64,000 bases of DNA from the NCBI RefSeq assembly GCF_964273065.1, contig NZ_OZ186815.1:3286001-3350000 (forward strand). Direction: 5' to 3'. Origin of the DNA: Nocardiopsis dassonvillei_B. Its GTDB lineage: Bacteria; Actinomycetota; Actinomycetes; Streptosporangiales; Streptosporangiaceae. The translations under genes were made by a program, and so were the position numbers. The notes under the pieces were generated by a model. The model was not told where the DNA came from, made no database searches, and worked only from the letters and a program-made list of their open reading frames with translations. This document shows, in pieces, positions 50,755-60,028 of the stretch (positions are counted from its first letter, which is position 1; the number at the start of each line of letters is the position of its first letter).

Positions 50755-51696
50755 ATGGACGTGCACACGACGACCCTTTCCCCCGATTCACCCGATACCG
50801 CGACCGCGCCCGCCCCGCGGCGGCTGCGGTCGTGGGCCGCGCGCACGGCCGCCGCCGTCCTGATGGCCGCCGCCGTGGCGACGGGGGCCTCGGCCCCCGC
50901 CCACGCCGCCAACCCCTACGAGCGCGGCCCCGCCCCCACCGAGCAGAGCATCACCGCCACGCGGGGTCCCTTCAACACCGCCACCACCTCCGTCTCCTCC
51001 CTGGTGAGCGGCTTCGGCGGCGGCACCATCTACTACCCCACCGACCGCAGCCAGGGCACCTTCGGCGGCGTGGTCATCGCTCCCGGCTACACCGCCAGCC
51101 AGTCGACCATGTCCTGGTACGGGCACCGGATCGCGTCCCAGGGCTTCGTGGTGTTCACCATCGACACCATCACCCGCTACGACCAGCCCGACAGCCGCGG
51201 CCGCCAGCTCGACGCCGCCCTGGACTACCTGGTCCAGCGCAGTTCGGTCTCGGACCGGGTGGACGCCTCCCGGCTGGCCGTGATGGGCCACTCCATGGGC
51301 GGCGGCGGCACCCTCGCCGTCGCCGAGGACCGGCCCGAGCTGAAGGCGGCCATCCCGCTCACGCCCTGGCACACCCAGAAGCGCTGGTCGACCCTGCGGG
51401 TGCCCACGCTGATCATCGGCGCCGAGAACGACAGCGTCGCCTCGGTGCGCTCCCACTCGATCCCGTTCTACGAGAGCCTGCCGTCCTCCCTGGACCGGGC
51501 CTACCTGGAGCTGCGGGGGGCGAGCCACTTCGCCCCGAACGTCTCCAACACGACGATCGCCCGCTACTCGATCGCCTGGCTCAAGCGCTTCGTCGACGAC
51601 GACACCCGCTACGAGCAGTTCCTGTGCCCGCCGCCCCGCACCGGCTTCGGCACCGACTTCTCCGACTACCGCGACTCCTGCCCGCACGGTTCCTGA
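50755..51696 (+). CDS. Secreted cutinase / polyester hydrolase (PET hydrolase-like)
   Basis: A 313-residue alpha/beta hydrolase. A signal peptide with a Thr/Ala-rich n-region and RR is cleaved near AHA-ANPYERG. The mature enzyme resembles Thermobifida cutinases segment by segment: ANPYERGPAPTEQSI, GFGGGTIYYPTDRSQ, DTITRYDQPDSRGRQLDAAL, LAVMGHSMGGGGTLAVA (catalytic Ser), AAIPLTPWHTQKRWSTLRVP, IGAENDSVASV (catalytic Asp) and GASHFAPN (catalytic His). The C-terminal CPP...CP pair should form the family's disulfide. These enzymes hydrolyse cutin, triglycerides and synthetic polyesters outside the cell. The family's calcium and thermostability features cannot be judged here. Confidence 0.94.
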   Translation: MDVHTTTLSPDSPDTATAPAPRRLRSWAARTAAAVLMAAAVATGASAPAHAANPYERGPAPTEQSITATRGPFNTATTSVSSLVSGFGGGTIYYPTDRSQGTFGGVVIAPGYTASQSTMSWYGHRIASQGFVVFTIDTITRYDQPDSRGRQLDAALDYLVQRSSVSDRVDASRLAVMGHSMGGGGTLAVAEDRPELKAAIPLTPWHTQKRWSTLRVPTLIIGAENDSVASVRSHSIPFYESLPSSLDRAYLELRGASHFAPNVSNTTIARYSIAWLKRFVDDDTRYEQFLCPPPRTGFGTDFSDYRDSCPHGS

Positions 51697-51716
51697 CCTG
51701 CTTCGGCTCTGCGAAA

Positions 51717-51750
51717 GGCGGCGTCCCGGGGATCTCCCCGGGGCGCCGCC
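51717..51750 (+). terminator. Terminator after cutinase gene
   Basis: A 15-base stem, GGCGGCGTCCCGGGG with CCCCGGGGCGCCGCC (one mismatch), around ATCT, 20 bases after the stop. Confidence 0.75.
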
Positions 51751-52285
51751 CCTTCGCGTCCGCGGTCGGCCCGGTGGCAGCCGGGGCCGGCGGCGGGGAG
51801 CACCCCTTCGCTCCCCGCAGGGGGACCGGGCCGCGCACCGGGCGGGGAGCCGGCCGGGGCACCCGCGGCCCGCATTCCGGGGGCGCAGCCGTGAGGGGCG
51901 TCCCGCACCCGGCCGTGCCACCGGAACCCCCCGGAGGACCGGGGCACGGGAGCCGGGGGCCGACAGTCGCAGGGCCCCGGGGGCGCACACCACCGGCCCC
52001 TCACCGGGAGACCGCGAGGAGGCCGGGAGCGGCCGAGGAGGCGGTCCCGGCGTCCCGACGCCACGGGACGGCCGCCGGAGGCGGGGTGCGGTCCCGCCCG
52101 CCCGGGCCGGGGCGCACCGCGGAGCGGGGTGGCTGGTCGCGGCCGCGGCACAGCCTCCGGACACACGGGACGGATCCACCCGGGACCGCCCCCCGCGTCG
52201 GTGGGGCGGTCCACCCGGGCCGCCCCGGACAGGGTCCGGGGCGGCGGCCCCCGCGCGTCCGCGGGGCGCCCGGGCGCACGAACAG
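51751..52285. other. 535-base GC-rich spacer, nothing supported
   Basis: An extremely GC-rich convergent gap bracketed by two strong terminators. Open frames run through it on both strands simply because stops are rare at this composition. None has a ribosome site or recognisable product. Confidence 0.5.
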
Positions 52286-52321
52286 GGGCGGCGCCCCGGG
52301 GAGACCCCCGGGGCGCCGCCC
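52286..52321 (-). terminator. Terminator after the Liv operon
   Basis: GGGCGGCGCCCCGGGG pairs with CCCCGGGGCGCCGCCC around a four-base loop (52302-52305). It lies 15 bases beyond the substrate-binding-protein stop. Confidence 0.75.
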
Positions 52322-52336
52322 GCCCTGTGCTTCCGG

Positions 52337-53662
52337 TCAGTCGTGGAAGACCAGCTCGTCCGGGGAGAGCGGCGTGAAGTCGGTCTCCTCGATGGGCCCG
52401 CCGTCGCGGTCGGTGACCCGCGGCTCCTGGATCATCTCCACGTCGCCGCCCTCCTGGTACTGGACCACGTAGGCGCCCTGGTGGCCGCCGTGGTCACCGG
52501 CGGAGGAGGAGAACGGCACCGCGCCGGGGCCCTGCCACTCCTGCGACTCCAGGGCGTCGATCAGCGCCTGCCGGGTGAGGTCGGGCCCGGCCGACATCAG
52601 GACCTGGGCGAACATGACCGCCTGCGTCATGCCGTACAGGTGGGTGTTGGTGAGGGGGTCGCCCTCGCCGTACTCCTCGTAGACCTCGATGAAGAAGGCC
52701 GCCCACTCGTCCTCCGGGTCCTCGATCCGGGGCATGTAGCTGGTGATGATCAGCCCGTCCAGGAAGGCGTCGGCGGGGACCCCCTCGGCCTCGGTGTCCT
52801 CGGTGAACGCGGCCAGCAGGCCCTGGAGGGTGGCGGTGTCACCGCCGATGCTGGAGACCACCCACTGGGGCTCGTACCCGGTGCTCGCCGCCTCCAGCAT
52901 GGCCAGCGCGACGAACGCCGGGATGCAGGAGCAGACCACGACCTCGGCCTCGGACCGCTTGAGCTCGGCGATCTGCGCGCTCAGGTCGGGGACCTCGGAC
53001 TCGTAGTGCTCGCGGGCGACGACCTCCTCGCTGAGGTACTGGTCCAGCCCCTCCTGGGAGTCCTCGCCCACGTCGTCGTTCTGGAACAGGTAGCCGACGG
53101 CCTGGTCGGGGAAGTTCTCCGCGATGTACTGGCCCTGGATCTTGGCTTCCTTGGTGTAGTCCACCTGCCAGCCGTAGGTGAGCGGGGCCTCCTCGGCGTT
53201 GTTCCAGGCCAGCGCCCCGGAGGCCGGGAAGACGTCGGGCACGCCCTCGTCGTTGAGGTAGTCGACGACGCCGCCGTGGGTGGGGGTGCCCAGCCCGCCG
53301 AGCATCGCGAAGATCTCGTCCTCGATGACCAGCTGGCGCGTGACGTCGATGGTCCGGGCCGGGTCGTAGCCGTCGTCCTCGATGCGGTAGTCGATCTGGC
53401 GGCCGTGGATGCCGCCCTGCTCGTTGACGTAGTCGAACACGGCGGCGGTGCCGCGGGAGATGGACATGTAGCCCGCCGCGGCCGGGCCCGTGAGGGGCTG
53501 GTGGGTGCCGATGACGATCGCGTCGTCGGTGACGCCGGTGGACACGGACAGGTCCGGCCCGTCCGACTCGGCGACCTCGCCCGCGCCTGTGCAGGCGGTG
53601 GCGGTGAGGGCCAGTGCGAGCACGGCCGCCAGCGCGCCCGGTGTCCTTGTCGTGGTGCGCAC
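52337..53662 (-). CDS. Branched-chain amino acid-type ABC transporter substrate-binding lipoprotein
   Basis: A 441-residue lipoprotein with lipobox TATAC at about residue 21. The mature domain is the periplasmic-binding fold of the LivK/amide-binding type: AIVIGTHQPLTGPAAAGYMS, YVNEQGGIHGRQIDYRIEDDG, DEIFAMLGGLGTPTH and YVVQYQEGGDVEMIQ. GTG 53662 follows AAGGAG. It is the last gene of the minus-strand operon 57194 to 52337. The ligand may be a branched-chain amino acid, amide or urea; sequence does not decide it. Confidence 0.9.
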   Translation of the reverse strand: MRTTTRTPGALAAVLALALTATACTGAGEVAESDGPDLSVSTGVTDDAIVIGTHQPLTGPAAAGYMSISRGTAAVFDYVNEQGGIHGRQIDYRIEDDGYDPARTIDVTRQLVIEDEIFAMLGGLGTPTHGGVVDYLNDEGVPDVFPASGALAWNNAEEAPLTYGWQVDYTKEAKIQGQYIAENFPDQAVGYLFQNDDVGEDSQEGLDQYLSEEVVAREHYESEVPDLSAQIAELKRSEAEVVVCSCIPAFVALAMLEAASTGYEPQWVVSSIGGDTATLQGLLAAFTEDTEAEGVPADAFLDGLIITSYMPRIEDPEDEWAAFFIEVYEEYGEGDPLTNTHLYGMTQAVMFAQVLMSAGPDLTRQALIDALESQEWQGPGAVPFSSSAGDHGGHQGAYVVQYQEGGDVEMIQEPRVTDRDGGPIEETDFTPLSPDELVFHD

Positions 53663-53730
53663 GGTGTTCTCCTTCGGTAGGGGGGTGTGCGGTACGGAGA
53701 GCGGGGATGAGCGGGGATCGGTGGTGTGGT

Positions 53731-54813
53731 TCAGCGGGAGCCGCGGCGCAGGCGGGCGCGCAGGCTCTGGAGTGCGCCGTGCAGCCCCAGGGGCTGGAAG
53801 CGCAGGATGAGGATGAGCAGCACGCCGAACAGGACGATCGGCAGGTTGTTCTCCACGTTCTTGCTCAGCTCGAAGGCCCTGACCGCGTCCGACAGCCAGA
53901 TCTCCAGGTAGACCACGGCCAGGGCCGCCCACAGGGCGCCCCACATGCTGCCGATGCCGCCCAGGACCAGCGCCGCGAGCAGGGTCAGCGACAGCGCGAG
54001 GGTGAACATGCTCGGGGTGGCGGTGCCCAGGACGTACACCTGGAGGCCTCCGGCCAGGCCGCCGGCCGCGGAGGCGATGACGAACGCCGTGACCTTGGTG
54101 CCGCCCACCGGGACCCCGGACATGGCGGCCGCGGTCTCGTCGTCGCGGACGGCCCGCATGCGGCGGCCGAGCCGCCCGGTGGAGACGGTCGCCAGTACGG
54201 CCAGTCCCAGGACGACGGCCGTCCACACCACCAGCGCCTTCCACTCGCTGTTGGACACCAGGCCCTGGAGGAACGGCGGGGCTCCGGCGGTGCGCACGGA
54301 GAGGCCGTTGCTGCCGCCGAACACCTCGTGGTAGCGGTGCGTCAGACCGGGCAGGCCGACGGCGAGGATGAGCGTGGCACCGGCCAGGTAGGGGCCGTGC
54401 AGCCGGGCGGTGGCGGCACCGACGGCCACACCCGCGACGGTCGCGACGACCACCACGAGGAGCAGGTTGGCGGCCAGCGGCAGCATCGGCAGGTTCAGGA
54501 CCAGCAGCGCCATCGTGTACGCGCCGATCATCATGAACGCGCCGTGTCCCAGGGACACCTGGCCGCTGCCGCCGACGAGCAGCTGGAGTCCGGCGATGGC
54601 CAGCATCGTGTAGCCGACGGCGGCCAGCCGCAGCGCGGTGAGGTCGCCGGTGACGAGGAGCAGCCCGGTGACGGCGGCCAGCGCGAGGACGGCCAGCAGC
54701 AGGTGTCGCAGCGGTGAGGGCAGGGCGGACCAGCGGCCGCGCGGGGCGCGCCCGGCCGGGGCGGGGCCGCTGTCTGCGGCGCGGGGTTCGCGCTCGGTGG
54801 CGGACGTGGACAT
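53731..54813 (-). CDS. ABC transporter permease, LivM type
   Basis: A 360-residue membrane protein with about 9-10 hydrophobic segments and the family block LVGGSGQVSLGHGAFMMIGA and RMRAVRDDETAAAMSGVPVG (the coupling helix region). It has a hydrophilic N-terminal tail of about 40 residues. ATG 54813 is two bases after the LivH stop. With LivH it forms the membrane channel. Confidence 0.92.
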   Translation of the reverse strand: MSTSATEREPRAADSGPAPAGRAPRGRWSALPSPLRHLLLAVLALAAVTGLLLVTGDLTALRLAAVGYTMLAIAGLQLLVGGSGQVSLGHGAFMMIGAYTMALLVLNLPMLPLAANLLLVVVVATVAGVAVGAATARLHGPYLAGATLILAVGLPGLTHRYHEVFGGSNGLSVRTAGAPPFLQGLVSNSEWKALVVWTAVVLGLAVLATVSTGRLGRRMRAVRDDETAAAMSGVPVGGTKVTAFVIASAAGGLAGGLQVYVLGTATPSMFTLALSLTLLAALVLGGIGSMWGALWAALAVVYLEIWLSDAVRAFELSKNVENNLPIVLFGVLLILILRFQPLGLHGALQSLRARLRRGSR

Positions 54814-54815
54814 GG

Positions 54816-55667
54816 CTACACCTTTCGCGCGGTCGGGCGGGACAGGATGCCGTCGGGGCGCACGCTGAGCACGAGGACGACGAGGGCGAGTGCGGTGAGG
54901 GTGGCCAGCTCGGGCCCGGCGTACCCGGACACGTAGGACATGCCGAGGCCGACGAGCAGGCCGCCGATGATCGCGCCGAACGGGTTGTCCAGTCCGCCGA
55001 CCACGGCCGCGGTGATGCCGTAGACGAAGACGATGTCGAACACGTTGGGCGAGATGAAGGGGGGTCCGGCGAGCATGCCGGCGAGGGAGGCGATGAGCGC
55101 GGAGATCGCCCACCCGGCGGTGAGCATCAGCCCCACCTTGACCCCGCTGAGCCGGGCCGCCTCCGGGCGGAACGCGGCGGCGCGCATGCGCAGGCCGAGC
55201 GGGGTGAAGCGGTACAGGCAGAACAGCAGCACGGCGACGGTGCCCACCGAGACGAAGGCGAACACGTCAGCGGGCGAGGGCCGTCCCACGAAGTCGAAGG
55301 CGTAGCGGAATCCGTACTGTTCGTTGCCCCAGAACATGCCGGCCGCGCCCTGGGCGACCAGGAGCAGGCCGAGCGTGACGATGATGCCGTTGAGCTGGGA
55401 CGCCCGTGCGATGGGGCGGACGACGAACCGCTCCACCAGGGCGCCGGCGGCGGCGCCCACGGTGAGGGCGGCGGCGAAGCCGAGCCAGTAGGAGCCGGTG
55501 AGCGGGGCGACGGTGACGGCGGTGTAGACCGCGACCAGCGCCAGGGCGGGCTGGGCGAAGTTCACCAGGCGGGTGGCCTGGTAGATGATGACCAGGGACA
55601 GCGCCAGGGCGGCGTAGATCGCGCCGGACGCCAGTCCGCTGAGGGTCAGGTCGACGAAGCGGTCCAT
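54816..55667 (-). CDS. ABC transporter permease, LivH type
   Basis: A 283-residue membrane protein with about eight hydrophobic segments. SGLASGAIYAALALSLVIIY at the start and RPIARASQLNGIIVTLGLLL are characteristic, as is LRMRAAAFRPEAARLSGVKV, the ATPase-contacting loop. ATG 55667 has GAGGAGGACC upstream. Second permease of the Liv-type transporter. Confidence 0.92.
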   Translation of the reverse strand: MDRFVDLTLSGLASGAIYAALALSLVIIYQATRLVNFAQPALALVAVYTAVTVAPLTGSYWLGFAAALTVGAAAGALVERFVVRPIARASQLNGIIVTLGLLLVAQGAAGMFWGNEQYGFRYAFDFVGRPSPADVFAFVSVGTVAVLLFCLYRFTPLGLRMRAAAFRPEAARLSGVKVGLMLTAGWAISALIASLAGMLAGPPFISPNVFDIVFVYGITAAVVGGLDNPFGAIIGGLLVGLGMSYVSGYAGPELATLTALALVVLVLSVRPDGILSRPTARKV

Positions 55668-55689
55668 GGGGGTCCTCCTCGGGTCCGGG

Positions 55690-56403
55690 CTAGAAGCCCA
55701 GGTAGGCGTGGCGCGTGCGGTCGTCGGAGAGCAGCTCGGCGGAGGGCCCCTCGATGGCCACCCGGCCCTGGTTGAGGACGACGCCGCTGTCGGTCGCGCC
55801 CAGCGCCCCGGCGGCGTTCTGCTCCACGAGGACGACCGTGAGCCCGGTGCGCTCGCGCAGGTCGCGCAGGAGGGCGAAGATCTGCTTGGTGACCAGGGGC
55901 GCCAGGCCCAGGGAGGGCTCGTCCAGCAGCAGCACCCGGGGGCGGCCCATGAGGGCGCGGCCGATGGCGAGCATCTGGCGCTCGCCGCCGGAGAGGGTGC
56001 CCGCGGACCGGCCCAGCCGCTGCACCAGCGGCGGGAACAGCTCCAGCACCTCGGCCTCGGTCGCGCGGTCGCGCCGGGAGGAGCGCCACAGCGCGCCCAG
56101 GCGCAGGTTCTCCTCGACGGTGAGCTCGGTGATGACGCCGCCGCCCTCGGGGACGTGGGCAAGGCCCCGGGTGATGACGCGTTCGGCGGGCAGCCGGGTG
56201 ATGTCCTCGCCGCCGAGCAGGACCCGGCCGGAGTCGGCCCGGTGCAGGCCGGTGAGGGTGCGCAGCAGGGTGGTCTTGCCCGCGCCGTTGGCGCCCAGGA
56301 CGGCCTGGAACCCGCGTTCGGGGACGGTGAAGGAGACGGAGTCCAGGGCGCGGACCGCTCCGTAGGAGGCGCTGAGGCCCTCGATCTCCAGCAGGCCGCT
56401 CAT
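55690..56403 (-). CDS. ABC transporter ATP-binding protein, LivF type
   Basis: A 237-residue ATPase: Walker A GANGAGKTTL (about 37-46), ABC signature LSGGERQML, Walker B LLLDEPSLGL, switch His replaced by EQN as in LivF proteins (LVEQNAAGAL). ATG 56403 overlaps the LivG stop as ATGA. Confidence 0.93.
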   Translation of the reverse strand: MSGLLEIEGLSASYGAVRALDSVSFTVPERGFQAVLGANGAGKTTLLRTLTGLHRADSGRVLLGGEDITRLPAERVITRGLAHVPEGGGVITELTVEENLRLGALWRSSRRDRATEAEVLELFPPLVQRLGRSAGTLSGGERQMLAIGRALMGRPRVLLLDEPSLGLAPLVTKQIFALLRDLRERTGLTVVLVEQNAAGALGATDSGVVLNQGRVAIEGPSAELLSDDRTRHAYLGF

Positions 56404-57194
56404 CGGTCGTCCCCCTCGTCGTCGGCGGTTCCCAGGTAGGCGCGGGTGACCAGGGGGTCGTTGCGCACCTCGTCGGGGGTACCGGTGGAGATGACCCGAC
56501 CGAAGTCCAGGACGACGATGTGGTCGCAGACCTCCATGACCAGGTCCATGTGGTGTTCGACGAGGACGACGGCCATGTCCTCGCCCAGGGTGCGGATCTG
56601 CGCCGCGAGGTCGTCGATCTGTCCGCCGGACAGCCCTCCGGCGGGCTCGTCGAGCAGCAGCAGTTCGGGGTCGCACACGCAGGCGCGGGCGAGGGCGACC
56701 TGCTTCTGGACGCCGTAGGGGAGGGTGCCGGGCAGCCGGTGGGCGACGTCGGCGACGCCGAACCGCTCCAGGGCGGCCAGGGCGCTCTCGCGGAGTTCGC
56801 GCTCGTCGCGGTGGTGGCGGCCCAGTCCGGTGAGGAGGGAGAGCGGTCCGCCGCGGGCGAGGCGGTCGGCCCCGGCGACGACGTTGTCCAGGACGGTCAT
56901 CAGCGGGAAGAGGTTGAGGCCCTGGAAGGTGCGCGCGATCCCGGCGCGCGCCAGGTGGTGGGGCTTGTTGCCGGGCGGGGGGCCGCCCTTCCAGGTGAGG
57001 GTGCCGGCGGTGGGGCGCAGCACGCCGGAGAGCACGTTGAACAGGGTGGTCTTGCCCGCCCCGTTGGGGCCGATGAGACCGGTGACGCCGCCCGGGCGCA
57101 CCCGCAGCCCGACGTCGTCGAGGGCGGTCAGTCCGCCGAAGCGGACCGTGATCCCCTCCGCCGTCAGGAGGTGTTCGGTCGCTGTGGTCGCCAT
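56400..57194 (-). CDS. ABC transporter ATP-binding protein, LivG type
   Basis: A 264-residue ATPase: Walker A GPNGAGKTTLF, signature region LPYGVQKQVALARA (an LSGGQ variant YGVQK), Walker B LLLDEPAGGLSGGQ and switch EHHMDLVMEVCD, all LivG traits. First gene of the operon. Upstream at 57237-57254 is a TetR-type palindrome that may control it. Confidence 0.93.
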   Translation of the reverse strand: MATTATEHLLTAEGITVRFGGLTALDDVGLRVRPGGVTGLIGPNGAGKTTLFNVLSGVLRPTAGTLTWKGGPPPGNKPHHLARAGIARTFQGLNLFPLMTVLDNVVAGADRLARGGPLSLLTGLGRHHRDERELRESALAALERFGVADVAHRLPGTLPYGVQKQVALARACVCDPELLLLDEPAGGLSGGQIDDLAAQIRTLGEDMAVVLVEHHMDLVMEVCDHIVVLDFGRVISTGTPDEVRNDPLVTRAYLGTADDEGDDR

Positions 57195-57236
57195 GGGATG
57201 GCTTCACTCCGCCTTTCGTGTCGCGGACCGGCTTTT

Positions 57237-57254
57237 ATACCGACCGGTTGGTAT
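57237..57254. promoter_or_regulatory. TetR-type palindrome ATACCGACCGGTTGGTAT
   Basis: The half-sites ATACCGACC and GGTTGGTAT match at 8 of 9 positions, with the ATACC...GGTAT ends typical of operators for TetR/AcrR-type repressors. It lies 42 bases upstream of the LivG start, where it could block the operon promoter. No TetR gene is in the window. Confidence 0.5.
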
Positions 57255-57295
57255 GAAGGGGTTGCGGGCCGCCTCCGGCCGTCGCCCCGGAGAGC

Positions 57296-60028
57296 TCAGT
57301 TGAAGATGCGGGCCAGGTCCACGCGGGACCTGATGCCGAGCTTTCGGAAGATGCCCCGGAGATGGTGCTCCACCGTGCGCGGGCTGATGAACATGTGGGC
57401 GGCCACCTCGCGGTTGGTCGCGCCCTCCGCGACCAGCCGGGCGATCTGCTGCTGCTGTGCGGTCAGCTCGCCGGTGGACGGTGACTCCGGCCCGCGCTCC
57501 CCCGTTCCGAGGGCGCGCAGCTCGGCCCGGGTCTGTCGGACCCACAGCCGGGCGCCGAAGCGCTCGAAGGACTCCTGCGCGTTGTGCAGGTGTTCCCGGG
57601 CCCGTCCGGGCAGCCGGGCACGGCGCAGGTAGGCGCCGAAGAGCAGCTGGGTACGGGCGTGTTCGACGTCGTCGTCACCGCAGGCCCGGTGGAAGGCCAG
57701 GGCGCTCTCGAAGTGGTCTGCGGCCTCGTCCTGGGAGGCCAGCAGTCCGGCGCAGCGCTCGGCCAGGGCCAGGGCCGCGGGCGAGCCGATCGAGTCGGCC
57801 CAGCGGCGGTAGCCGGCCAGGGAGGTGCGCGCCCACTCCGTCTCTCCTATGCGGGTGGCCGCCTCGACGAAGTGCGGCGCGGTGAGCAGCCGCATCGTCG
57901 GGTGCCCCTGCCCGGGTCCGGCGTGGACGAGCGAGCGCAGCCGGAAGAAGGCCTCGGCGGCGTTGCCGCGCGACAGCTCCAGGACGGCCAGCGCCCACGA
58001 GGCCAGGGCCGCGGCCAGTCCGAGGCTGTTCTCACCCGCCTGGGAGGCGACGGCCCGCGCCCGGATCCGGCAGGTGTCGACGTCGCCCTGGATGGCCGCG
58101 ATCATCGCCAGCGACGCCAGGTGCTGGGTGGCCCAGATGGTCTGGCCGCTCTCCCGGGACACCCGCAGCCCGTGGAGGGCGGTCCCGGCGGCGGACGGGA
58201 AGCGCCCGCTCCAGAACTCGGAGAACACCAGGAACCCCAGGGCCGCGGGTATGGTGGCCCGCTCGCCCGACTGGCGGGCGAGTTCCACGGCCCGGGTGTT
58301 GGCGCGCCGCACGAACAGGCTGTCCGACAGGCGCAGCCCGGCCACTCCTCCCCAGATCAGCTCCGAGGGCCGGTCGACGACCTCCGCGAGCCGGGCGGCC
58401 TCGCGCAGCAGGGGGGTGGAGCCGGGGTAGTCGCCCCGGAAGGAGATGGTGCACCCCTCCAGGAAGGAGGCGGCCATGTGCACCCGCTCGGGGTCGTCCG
58501 GGCGCACCAGCGGCAGCGCCAGCTCGGCGGCGCGCGCGTGGCGCACCGGGTCGCCCGCCAGGGAGGCCGAGTCGGACGAGCGGACCAGGGTGCGCAGGGC
58601 CAGCAGCCGGTCGTGCGGGATGAGGTCGCGGCCCACCCCGTAGAGCATCTCCGCGACGTCGATCGCGTTGGAGGAGCGCATGGCTATCTGGGCGTCGACG
58701 AGGTCGATCAGGGCGCGCCGCCGGTCGGTGACGGCCAGCGGCCTGGCCTTGGCGGTGAGCAGCGCCGCGTGCTCGGAGCGCCCCGCCATGTACGACTCGT
58801 AGGCCGCGCTGTTCAGGCGGCAGGCGCGGAGGTCGGGGTCCGGGGTGAGCAGGGCGGCCCGCTCGTGGGCGAGTGAGGCGGCCGTGCGCCCCGCGGCGTG
58901 CTTGGCCGTCCGGGCGACGGCCTCCACCGAGTCGGCGAGCTCGGCGTCGGGGCCGTCGGCCCCGGCGGCGGTGTGCCGGACGAACCGCACCGGGTCCGTC
59001 TCCGGGTCGGAGACGCCCGCCAGGGCCCGGTGTGCGGCGCGGCGGGCGGACGCGGGCGCGTCCTGCGCGAACGCCCGGCCCACCAGCGGGTCGGTGAAGA
59101 CGACGGTGTCGTCCTCCACCCGGACCGCTCCGACCTCCTCCGCGGGCTCCAGGTCGGCCGTGGCCGGACCGTCCGTACCGGCCGCGCGGGCGATCAGGTG
59201 GAGCGGGATGTCCTCGCCCAGGGCCGCCAGCAGCAGCAGGGAGCGGGTGCGCTCGGGCAGGTCGCGGTAGGGGGCCAGCAGGTCGGCTCGGAGCCGGGCG
59301 GGCAGCCGCGGCTCCTCGGGGAACGGGTCGCCGGGGTCGGGGAGCCTCGTCTCCAGGATTCCCAGGAGGACGGCGGGGTTGCCGTGGGCCGCGCGCACCA
59401 GCACGGTGCGGGCCGGTGCCGGGAGTCCGGCCGGAGCCCGGTCGGTCAGGATGTCGTGGAGCGCCCGCTCGCTCAGCGGGTGCAGCGGCTGCTCGGGCAC
59501 GCCCGACACCAGGTCGTGGGTGGAACCGGGCTTGACCCGGCCGTCGCGGGCGGCGAACACGATCGCCGTTCCGGTGCCGGACAGGCGGCGGGCGGCGAAG
59601 GCGAGGGCGTCCAGGGAGGGGCCGTCCATCCGTTCGGCGTCGTCGACGCACACCAGGAGGGGGCCGTCGGCGGTGAGCCGGTCCAGCAGGGCGGTGGACA
59701 GGGCCAGCCGGTCGCCGACCCGGCCCCGGGAGAGGGCCTCGGCCAGCGGGGCGGGGTGCGGGGCCAGCGGGCGCAGCAGGCGCTCGAGCCCGGCCAGGGG
59801 GAGGTCCGCCTCGTCGGCGACGCCCCCGCAGTGGAGGACGGTGAAATCACCGGCGTCGGCGCGCAGGTGGGCCAGCAGCGTGCTCTTGCCCAGACCCGGT
59901 CCGCCGGTGAGGAGGAGGCACGCGCCGCGCCGGGCCCTCGCGTCGTCCAGTACTTTGGCGAGGACCCGCAGTTCCGTGTCCCGGCCCCGCAGGCGGATCG
60001 CCCCGGGGTCGGTGTTCCTGCCGATCAC
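57296..60028 (-). CDS. LuxR-family LAL-type transcriptional regulator
   Basis: A 910-residue regulator of the large ATP-binding LuxR class. Near the N-terminus is a P-loop LLLTGGPGLGKSTLLAH, then CVDDAERMDGPSLDAL (Walker B). A long helical TPR-like middle follows. The C-terminal LuxR helix-turn-helix is LTAQQQQIARLVAEGATNRE then VAAHMFISPRTVEHHLRGIF. The start is uncertain; GTG 60028 (VIGRNTDPG) lacks a clear ribosome site, and longer readings are possible. It lies upstream of the Liv operon on the same strand with a 101-base gap, so it may control neighbouring genes. LAL regulators often act on secondary metabolism or sugar uptake. Confidence 0.88.
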   Translation of the reverse strand: MIGRNTDPGAIRLRGRDTELRVLAKVLDDARARRGACLLLTGGPGLGKSTLLAHLRADAGDFTVLHCGGVADEADLPLAGLERLLRPLAPHPAPLAEALSRGRVGDRLALSTALLDRLTADGPLLVCVDDAERMDGPSLDALAFAARRLSGTGTAIVFAARDGRVKPGSTHDLVSGVPEQPLHPLSERALHDILTDRAPAGLPAPARTVLVRAAHGNPAVLLGILETRLPDPGDPFPEEPRLPARLRADLLAPYRDLPERTRSLLLLAALGEDIPLHLIARAAGTDGPATADLEPAEEVGAVRVEDDTVVFTDPLVGRAFAQDAPASARRAAHRALAGVSDPETDPVRFVRHTAAGADGPDAELADSVEAVARTAKHAAGRTAASLAHERAALLTPDPDLRACRLNSAAYESYMAGRSEHAALLTAKARPLAVTDRRRALIDLVDAQIAMRSSNAIDVAEMLYGVGRDLIPHDRLLALRTLVRSSDSASLAGDPVRHARAAELALPLVRPDDPERVHMAASFLEGCTISFRGDYPGSTPLLREAARLAEVVDRPSELIWGGVAGLRLSDSLFVRRANTRAVELARQSGERATIPAALGFLVFSEFWSGRFPSAAGTALHGLRVSRESGQTIWATQHLASLAMIAAIQGDVDTCRIRARAVASQAGENSLGLAAALASWALAVLELSRGNAAEAFFRLRSLVHAGPGQGHPTMRLLTAPHFVEAATRIGETEWARTSLAGYRRWADSIGSPAALALAERCAGLLASQDEAADHFESALAFHRACGDDDVEHARTQLLFGAYLRRARLPGRAREHLHNAQESFERFGARLWVRQTRAELRALGTGERGPESPSTGELTAQQQQIARLVAEGATNREVAAHMFISPRTVEHHLRGIFRKLGIRSRVDLARIFN

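Noticed and set aside
51666..52279. Open frames between the cutinase and the Liv operon
   Set aside because: They lie between two convergent terminators, with no ribosome sites and shadow-like composition on all frames.
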